A DNA stretch of 39,205 bases from Candidatus Aminicenantota bacterium (lineage in GTDB: Bacteria > Acidobacteriota > Aminicenantia > UBA2199): positions 1,255 to 40,459 of the forward strand of contig WVZO01000690.1 in the NCBI GenBank assembly GCA_011772425.1, read 5' to 3'. The position numbers were made by a program, and so were the translations under genes. Positions 34,190 through 39,205 of this stretch are shown here, piece by piece. The notes under the pieces are model-generated. The model saw only the letters and a program-made list of their open reading frames with translations. It was not told the origin of the DNA and did not search any database. Position 1 is the stretch's first letter. Each line of letters opens with the position of its first letter.

Positions 34190-34747
34190 ATGATGACCGA
34201 TATCGAGCCTATCTGGAAAGAATATCATGACAGGCTGCACGGTTTCATCCGCAGCCGTGTGGGTGACACATCCACAGCAGATGACATACTACAGGAGGTA
34301 TTTCTTCGCATACATTCCCGGATCGATACTCTCAAAGAGAGCAGCAAGATTAAAAGCTGGATCTATCGCATAACCCGAAACGCTATCATCGATCATTACC
34401 GCGCGCGCAAACCAATGGAAGAACTGCCCGAATCGCTTGCGGTCCCGGAAACGGATGCAAGCGTTAAAGCAGTAGAGGCGATCACTGGTTGTGTTTTACC
34501 CATGATCAGGCATTTACCCGATCATTACCGACAGGCACTCATGTTGTCCGAAATAAAGGGCTTGACACAAAAAGAGGTGGCCAGGAAGCAAGGTGTCTCT
34601 ACATCCGGTGCCAAATCACGAATCCAGAGAGGCCGATCGATGATAAAAGATATGCTGATGGACGTCTGCCATTTCGAGTTTGATCAGCAAGGAAACGTGA
34701 TTGACTACCGGTCCAAAGGGGAAGGGTGTGAGTGTGACAAAAACTGA
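34190..34747 (+). CDS. sigZ: ECF sigma factor, SigZ-like
   Basis: The 185-residue protein has sigma region 2 (about residues 10-75: ADDILQEVFLRIHS, KSWIYRITRNAIIDHYR) and region 4 (about 110-160: LPDHYRQALMLSEIKGLTQK, then EVARKQGVSTSGAKSRIQRG). The tail ends C-E-C-D-K-N, a Cys-x-Cys typical of the SigZ group that could bind metal or sense redox state. No anti-sigma gene is adjacent. ATG 34190 (or 34193) follows TAAGG; the frame is open back to 34136. The upstream tattgtagtatta resembles half of the cysK operator. Confidence 0.85.
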   Translation: MMTDIEPIWKEYHDRLHGFIRSRVGDTSTADDILQEVFLRIHSRIDTLKESSKIKSWIYRITRNAIIDHYRARKPMEELPESLAVPETDASVKAVEAITGCVLPMIRHLPDHYRQALMLSEIKGLTQKEVARKQGVSTSGAKSRIQRGRSMIKDMLMDVCHFEFDQQGNVIDYRSKGEGCECDKN

Positions 34748-34767
34748 AATTTGACTTGCCTGACCAC

Positions 34768-34956
34768 TTTCTCCTTCAAGAAATTTATTGGAATCATTCA
34801 AAACGATTTTGGATTTATCCAAAACTTTTTTAGAATCATTCAAAATGCTTTTGGATTCACCAAGAAATTTTTTAGAATCATCCAAAACGATTTTGGATTC
34901 ATCACGAAATTTTCTTTATCCATTTAAAACGTTTTTATATTCATCAAGAAATTTTC
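34768..34956. repeat. Nine-unit array of exactly 21-bp repeats (array 2)
   Basis: Nine consecutive units each measure 21 bases, from tttctccttcaagaaattta at 34768 to the unit ending at 34956. Units fall into two alternating kinds: (t)gaatcattcaaaacgattt and tggattcaccaagaaattt. Both strands stay open in heptad-like frames (FKTILDLSKTFLES...; minus strand DDSKKFLGESKSIL...) with no ribosome site. The tcattcaaa...attttg core also occurs in array 1. Confidence 0.85.
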
Positions 34957-35065
34957 TAGGATGTTTATTTTCCTGACTCCTTTCTCTCTTCGTTTCTCTC
35001 CTGGTTTATTTACCTGGCACCAAAACCATCAAGAATACTTCCTGGCATTATTGACAGGCGGTGGG

Positions 35066-35311
35066 ATGGATTTATCGCAGGACATTGCACTGGCTTACAT
35101 AATCGCCCAGGGATGGATACCGACTGCTTTGGCTTATACGGTTTCCACACAGCAAGAATTAAGCGTTTCTGAAAAAGACTGGCTGAAAGTGTCGGAAAGA
35201 TGCAAAAAGGAGCTTGAGTTAGTGATACACAGCTATAAACAGAGGATTGATGATTGGGGAGCCTCAATAGAAAAATTCAGTGAATTCAGAAACGCAAAAG
35301 CAGGAGGATAG
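35066..35311 (+). CDS. Small protein of unknown function, possibly partial
   Basis: The 81-residue frame starts MDLSQDIALAYIIAQGWIPT and continues as a charged helix ending in KFSEFRNAKAGG. Codon use is balanced and unlike the AT-rich DNA before it. Ribosome site GGCGGTGGG is weak. The frame is open upstream to 34961, through non-coding-looking DNA, so it may be the end of a broken gene. No family recognised. Confidence 0.4.
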   Translation: MDLSQDIALAYIIAQGWIPTALAYTVSTQQELSVSEKDWLKVSERCKKELELVIHSYKQRIDDWGASIEKFSEFRNAKAGG

Positions 35312-35381
35312 GTAGAAATACTCATTTTTTCCAAAGGGGGTTGACTTTCTTTCTCAAGGTGTGGTAAAAATATTATTCCGG

Positions 35382-35480
35382 TAGAACTGGCGATGACTAA
35401 ATGGAGAAAATCAGGGTTGGCTTGGCGAAAAGGGGTAAGAAAGAAGTGCCCGACCCTTAAGGGTGGAAGTTCATGAAGAG
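35382..35480 (+). ncRNA. Leader element A: ~99-nt structured-looking element, first of tandem pair
   Basis: From tagaactggcgatgac to the start of copy B. Shared core: gRgttgg, then ggcgaaaaggggt, then gaagtg, then a stem-loop (CCC-TTAA-GGG) and tggaag. It repeats with about 65-70% identity at 35481-35579 and 38466-38547, and more weakly at 36567-36630. Expression as RNA is inference from the paired stem and location. Confidence 0.55.
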
Positions 35481-35579
35481 TTAGAACTAGAGATGCTTGA
35501 ATTGAGAACACCTGAGTTGGGAGCGCGAAGAGGGGTGAAAGAAAGTACTCATCCCCGAAGGGCGGAAGCATATTAGAAG
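35481..35579 (+). ncRNA. Leader element B: tandem copy directly before the HEPN-like gene
   Basis: tagaactagagatgcttgaa restarts the element exactly 99 bases after copy A. The stem reads CCC-CGAA-GGG, keeping the pairing while the loop changes. The HEPN-like gene's ATG is 16 bases after it, with no clear ribosome site, so the element may control translation. Confidence 0.55.
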
Positions 35580-35594
35580 TAATACCTGCGTGTA

Positions 35595-36452
35595 ATGGAA
35601 GATTTAGAACATAAATTTTTAGAAGAAATACGAAATCTTAAGTCGAAAAAGGACTTCCTCAAGCTATCCTCAGATATTGGCCAAGAATTTCAAGATATGG
35701 TTCAAGGAACCTATGGAAATGACATAGTAGAAGTCGGGATATCCATGTTTGGTTATATTAAGGATTTATTCAACACCAATATAAAATCAGGAATGGATGC
35801 ATATAAAATAATCATTTCTGGCTATCCCAACATACCACACACAGATTTATTTGCTCCCTATTTCGACTCAATATTAACCCGACAGTTATGGGTAAAGTCA
35901 TCTGAAGATATGAGAACTGGAGATAGAAAAACGCAATCTTTGATTGTAAATACTTTTTTTAGATGGTATGCAAGTACATACGAACTCTACCGGAAAATGT
36001 TAATATTCAACTGCTACTGTCAGGGCATATCCACAGGATATCCAGTCAACATCAACAATTATTTATTTAAAACGAAAGATCCCGCCAAAAGCCTCCAGGG
36101 TAATTCCAAAAGAGCAAATATTTTAAAGCATTACAATGCTTCAATTCGTCATGCAATATCGCACGGTAATATCATAATTATCCCAGGTTCATTCGTAGTC
36201 ATTCGGATGTCCAACAAAGATAAAACAAAAATTGTTGAAAAAATCTACGATACACCTGATGAATTCATTGATGACGTGACACCTGATATAGAAATTATGT
36301 TCAACTCTGTCAGATTCTTTTTCTTCATTATGACAAACTACTTTTATCTGAAATATAAAGAAGCATTTGGAAAGTATATTGACAATATTTTCAACGACAG
36401 AGTTTTAATAGAAATGGTTAAGTGCGTTAAAGAAAATCCCTTCAATGTATAA
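35595..36452 (+). CDS. HEPN-like domain protein, candidate abortive-infection ribonuclease
   Basis: The 285-residue, mostly helical protein contains ASIRHAISHGNIIII near residue 190. The R-x4-H in RHAISH, followed by G-N, is the R-x4-6-H signature of HEPN RNases, which cut RNA in toxin-antitoxin and abortive-infection systems. An N-terminal helical region (residues 1-60) has K/E-rich segments. It is the first of three genes each preceded by the same leader element; no antitoxin is evident. It could instead be a HEPN protein with a structural role. Start ATG 35595 has no Shine-Dalgarno sequence. Confidence 0.6.
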   Translation: MEDLEHKFLEEIRNLKSKKDFLKLSSDIGQEFQDMVQGTYGNDIVEVGISMFGYIKDLFNTNIKSGMDAYKIIISGYPNIPHTDLFAPYFDSILTRQLWVKSSEDMRTGDRKTQSLIVNTFFRWYASTYELYRKMLIFNCYCQGISTGYPVNINNYLFKTKDPAKSLQGNSKRANILKHYNASIRHAISHGNIIIIPGSFVVIRMSNKDKTKIVEKIYDTPDEFIDDVTPDIEIMFNSVRFFFFIMTNYFYLKYKEAFGKYIDNIFNDRVLIEMVKCVKENPFNV

Positions 36453-36566
36453 AAATTCGATGCAGTATGATTTTGATTAAGGAAATCCCAATGGAGGGGG
36501 ATTAACAAAAGAGGTATACATGGCCTGGGAGGTGGAGAATTTCTTGCTTGTTCCCGCATTCCTACT

Positions 36567-36630
36567 GAGTTGGAAGTTGGGTGGGCGAAAGGGGCGAATT
36601 GGAAGTGGAAAAACCTCAAGGACGGTCGCT
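36567..36630 (+). ncRNA. Leader element C: diverged copy before the SIR2-TPR gene
   Basis: gagttggaagttgggtggg, then cgaaaggggcgaattggaag, then acCTCAAGGa with a CCT-CA-AGG stem. It is the weakest of the four copies; the upstream half is not recognisable. It lies 42 bases before the SIR2 start codon. Confidence 0.4.
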
Positions 36631-36671
36631 TAAGTGAACACTACGATATGCGGCAAGAAGAGAGTGGCTAA

Positions 36672-38402
36672 ATGGAAAAGATTTATCTAAGCAATTCTAC
36701 TAACCCATGTGAGGAACTCATCTACAACTGCATTGAAGGAATAGCCTCGAAAAAAATGGTCATATTTTGTGGCGCTGGTATTTCGATGCATTCAGGGTTA
36801 CCTTTAGCAAACGATTTCGTTCTTGACGTGCTTAAAAAGATGGATGTATCGAAGCAAGACAGCGAAATCCTATTAAATGCTAATCTGCCTTTTGAATCTT
36901 TTATGGAAGTACTTATACAAGATAATTATACAAGTTCTTTTTTCGACATTTTCGATATTGGAGAGCCGAACACGAATCATTTATTAATCGCAAAACTGGC
37001 CAAGCTGGGTTATCTGAAGACAATATGTACAACTAACTTCGACAGATTAATTGAAGTCGCATTAGATCGTGAAGGCATGATCCGGGGCCAAGACTACAAG
37101 GTCTTCTATGAAGAAAACCATTTCGCCCGTATAGATTGGGATGATGGTGATTATTTGCACTTAATCAAGATACACGGAAGTATAGAGGATAAAGGAAGCA
37201 TGGCCGTAACTCTACATCGAGTAGCCAGCAGAGCCTATTCGAGTAATAAAAATAAAATAATCGAGTATATCTTCTCTGAAGGTCCTCACAAAAGTGTTGT
37301 AATTATGGGATATAGCTGTTCTGATTTATTTGATATATCCCCAGCAATACAGTCTTTATCCAAAAAACATAAGGACGTGTATTTCATTGAACATATTTTG
37401 CTCACGGGAAATAGAGATGGTGGATGGGCGGAAGACATCGCTATCAAGGATTGCAAAAACCCATTCCAGCACTTCAGCGGAAGTAATAGAATCTTCTATG
37501 ATACCGATGAGCTAATGAAAAAGATATGGATTTCTTGTATAGACGAAGAATATAAATTCATAAGCAAATATGGAACTCAGTCTTGGAAAAAATTCCTAGA
37601 TAAGGCGTTAGAAGAGGCTGAAGAAAGATATACTAAGACATATAAACACTCTGTAATCGGTTCTATCTTCTCTAGTATATCTTACTTCGATATTGCGACA
37701 AAGTATTTTGAGAAGGCTTTAAATGTCGCAAGAGAAATTGGAGATCTAAAACAGATAGGCAATTGCTTGGGAGATATTGGAGTTTCTTACTTTCATCTGG
37801 GTGATTTTATCAAGGCGTTAATGTATTATTTAGAAGCTGTACAAGCTGCCGAGGCCATTGGGGACAAGCGAGCCAAGTCAAAACAACTGTGTAATCTTTC
37901 AATTGCCCAGCAGAGCGTTGGCGAGTTTCAAATGTCGCTGAACTACAGTATGGCTGCACTAAAGATATGTCGAGAATTGGGTGATGAACAAGGTGAGGAA
38001 GCCAATATTGGCAACATTGTAAATTCGTTTATGGAACTTGGAGAATACAAGAGTGCGATTAGCTGCGCAGAAAAAGCCTTGGATATTTCAAGAAAGATTG
38101 GAAATAAAGAAGGAGAGACAAATCATCTTAGCGCCATTGGCAATGCATACCGCAATCTTGGTGATTATGAAAAAGCAATGCAATACCTTGAAGATGCATT
38201 GGCGGTAGCAAAAAAGATTGGCTATCAAAAGGGGATAGGGCTTTGTTTAGGAAATATAGGGAATGTCCATAAAAGCTCAGGCAATTTAGAAATGGCACAA
38301 GGATTCTATCGGGAGGCACTTTTTATCGTAAAACCACTTCTAGGAGACAAAAGTTATTATACTTTGATGATTGAGAATAACATAAAAAACATCTCAGAGT
38401 AA
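36672..38402 (+). CDS. SIR2-TPR protein, candidate NAD-depleting defence effector
   Basis: The 576-residue protein starts with a SIR2-like domain (about residues 25-275): IFCGAGISMHSGLPLA binds NAD, CTTNFDRLIEVALD and LIKIHGSIED supply the catalytic Asn and His regions. Residues about 330-570 hold six 40-residue tetratricopeptide repeats of the LGN/TPR_12 type (ALNVAREIGD, AVQAAEAIGD, ALKICRELGD, ALDISRKIGN, ALAVAKKIGY). Bacterial SIR2 fused to sensing domains degrades NAD when phage is sensed; the TPR part probably serves as sensor or oligomerisation platform. The neighbouring genes (HEPN-like, zinc-ribbon TIR-like) fit a defence island. Whether this one is active is unknown. AGAAGAGAG lies before the ATG. 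Confidence 0.82.
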   Translation: MEKIYLSNSTNPCEELIYNCIEGIASKKMVIFCGAGISMHSGLPLANDFVLDVLKKMDVSKQDSEILLNANLPFESFMEVLIQDNYTSSFFDIFDIGEPNTNHLLIAKLAKLGYLKTICTTNFDRLIEVALDREGMIRGQDYKVFYEENHFARIDWDDGDYLHLIKIHGSIEDKGSMAVTLHRVASRAYSSNKNKIIEYIFSEGPHKSVVIMGYSCSDLFDISPAIQSLSKKHKDVYFIEHILLTGNRDGGWAEDIAIKDCKNPFQHFSGSNRIFYDTDELMKKIWISCIDEEYKFISKYGTQSWKKFLDKALEEAEERYTKTYKHSVIGSIFSSISYFDIATKYFEKALNVAREIGDLKQIGNCLGDIGVSYFHLGDFIKALMYYLEAVQAAEAIGDKRAKSKQLCNLSIAQQSVGEFQMSLNYSMAALKICRELGDEQGEEANIGNIVNSFMELGEYKSAISCAEKALDISRKIGNKEGETNHLSAIGNAYRNLGDYEKAMQYLEDALAVAKKIGYQKGIGLCLGNIGNVHKSSGNLEMAQGFYREALFIVKPLLGDKSYYTLMIENNIKNISE

Positions 38403-38465
38403 ACGCTCAATTAACCGCATCTTTTCACGTTATACTGAGCATTAATTTTCTGTAAACGGTAAAAT

Positions 38466-38547
38466 CTGCGATGCTTAAATGGATTACATCGAGTTGGCAG
38501 GACAAAAAGGGGTGAGCATAGAGTTCTCAGGCGCTAAGGGTAGGAAT
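38466..38547 (+). ncRNA. Leader element D: copy before the zinc-ribbon/TIR-like gene
   Basis: ctgcgatgcttaaatggatt, then acatcgagttggcaggac, then aaaaaggggtgagc and gcgctaagggtaggaa. It matches copy A along its whole length, including gcgatg..ctaaatgga at the 5' end. It ends about 100 bases before ATG 38650, farther than the other copies. Confidence 0.5.
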
Positions 38548-38649
38548 TTGCCTGTTGGTTTAGATTGTTGTTTAAGAAATACGAATTTCTTATAAGATTA
38601 GTTCGGTTGTGAAAGATGAAAGATTTCCGCAAAATCGGTAGGTACTGAG

Positions 38650-39168
38650 ATGATCAGACAACGAAAGAAAACTCAATACACCTATTGTCCAATGTGTAAG
38701 CATCCAGGACATATAAGCGATAAATACTTCGTAGAGTGGAATGAGAAAAAGAAAGAATTTCGAGTTACCGTTGCTTTGTTTTGCTGGCCATGCAACTTTC
38801 GTTGGAATGAAAAATCACTCAAGACCTTACCGCTTGATATTGCCCTTGAATCGAGATGCTCTTGCGGGGCGCAACTTTCAATTGGCAATTATTCCATTAA
38901 GCGCGTAAGAGATGAGATAGAATTCAGGGGAACCTACTATTGTGAAATATGTAAGAAAAATACTTCCACAATCGTTAGTAAACTCGCAAGCGCAATTGCT
39001 GGGATATGGAGTAATGTAGAGAAAATTGTCATAAGTCCCGACGGTTTAAGTATCGATTCAGATAGGGGAGTTGTTTTCATTAGCTATGCATTCGAGGACA
39101 TTGAGATAGTTGAGAAAGAAATTGTGAGCACTCTTAACGCACAGTGTCCTTTCGGCAAGCGCGCGTAG
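38650..39168 (+). CDS. Double zinc-ribbon protein ending in a truncated TIR-like domain
   Basis: The 172-residue frame has two zinc ribbons: CPMC (about 13-16) with CWPC (about 46-49), and CSC (about 70) with CEIC (about 98-101). After a short linker, GVVFISYAFEDIEIVEKEIV starts a TIR-like fold (strand A followed by the helix with E-D), but the frame stops about 20 residues later where a TIR domain needs about 100 more. The stop at 39166-39168 and a loss of likeness suggest a frameshift or deletion, or that the strand is coincidental. It is preceded by a leader element. If intact, TIR would hydrolyse NAD as in Thoeris-like systems. Confidence 0.5.
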   Translation: MIRQRKKTQYTYCPMCKHPGHISDKYFVEWNEKKKEFRVTVALFCWPCNFRWNEKSLKTLPLDIALESRCSCGAQLSIGNYSIKRVRDEIEFRGTYYCEICKKNTSTIVSKLASAIAGIWSNVEKIVISPDGLSIDSDRGVVFISYAFEDIEIVEKEIVSTLNAQCPFGKRA

Positions 39169-39205
39169 GCTAAAAGAATTTTTGGTGGGAGGTGGAAGGA
39201 GGTTA

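Noticed and set aside
34616..34885. Coiled-coil protein on the minus strand over the 21-bp array
   Set aside because: The frame exists only because 21 is divisible by three; there is no start signal and it runs antisense into sigZ.
35382..38547. Leader elements as fragments of a repeated protein gene
   Set aside because: A VG-x-A-K-R-G-like peptide appears in one frame but stops interrupt it in copies A and D, and the paired stem is better conserved than any peptide.

Overview
The window looks like a chromosomal stretch of an uncultivated Gram-negative bacterium that uses many large multidomain proteins and carries much repetitive intergenic DNA. The gene mix (S9 peptidase with propeller, PepT, flagellar fliF/G/H, multihaem cytochrome fused to a b-type membrane part, NACHT plus formylglycine-generating-enzyme fold proteins, Rpn-type nuclease) is what I would expect from Candidatus Aminicenantes or a related Acidobacteria-like lineage. 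That placement is inference from gene style; there is no rRNA gene to test it. No tRNA, rRNA, CRISPR array or complete insertion sequence was recognised.

Region 1 (1-5.9 kb) looks like part of a diversity-generating retroelement (DGR) landscape. The first 25 bases are the last codons of a target-type gene. A consensus promoter and a truncated gene resembling the DGR accessory (HRDC-type) protein follow, then an Rpn-like PD-(D/E)XK nuclease on the minus strand. Next is an approximately 1126-residue metallophosphoesterase-NACHT-FGE protein whose last 110 bases have the codon pattern of a DGR variable region. A 62-bp direct repeat joins the two target ends, and a 24-bp perfect inverted repeat lies just behind the second. 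No reverse transcriptase or template repeat is in the window.

Region 2 (6-21.3 kb) is mostly housekeeping: peptidase T, a one-polypeptide restriction-modification enzyme, a partial flagellar operon (fliF, fliG, fliH and a MgtE_N-domain protein, with no fliI), a secreted S9 peptidase, a secreted repeat protein, a ribbon-helix-helix-like protein, and a tlyA-nadK pair.

Region 3 (21.3-24.1 kb) is an AT-rich minus-strand operon of three membrane proteins, ending in a Na+/Ca2+ exchanger, with a well-formed promoter. Region 4 (24.7-34.8 kb) holds a 19-haem cytochrome c/b fusion, a copper chaperone and copper ATPase, cysK and a serine acetyltransferase, arsM and a SigZ-like sigma factor. Several gene remnants sit between them: a LuxR-type helix-turn-helix, a four-helix-bundle protein, an ECF sigma region 4 and a 23-codon ORF.

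Region 5 (34.8-39.2 kb) looks like a defence island. It holds a HEPN-like protein with an Rx4H motif, a SIR2-TPR protein, and a double zinc-ribbon protein ending in the first strand of a TIR-like domain. Each is preceded by one or two copies of an approximately 80-100 nt element with a conserved stem-loop, four copies in all. I do not recognise this element; it and the DGR-type NACHT receptor are the two most interesting things here. Two arrays of a related 21-bp repeat (5.6-5.85 kb and 34.77-34.96 kb) are a further unexplained feature.
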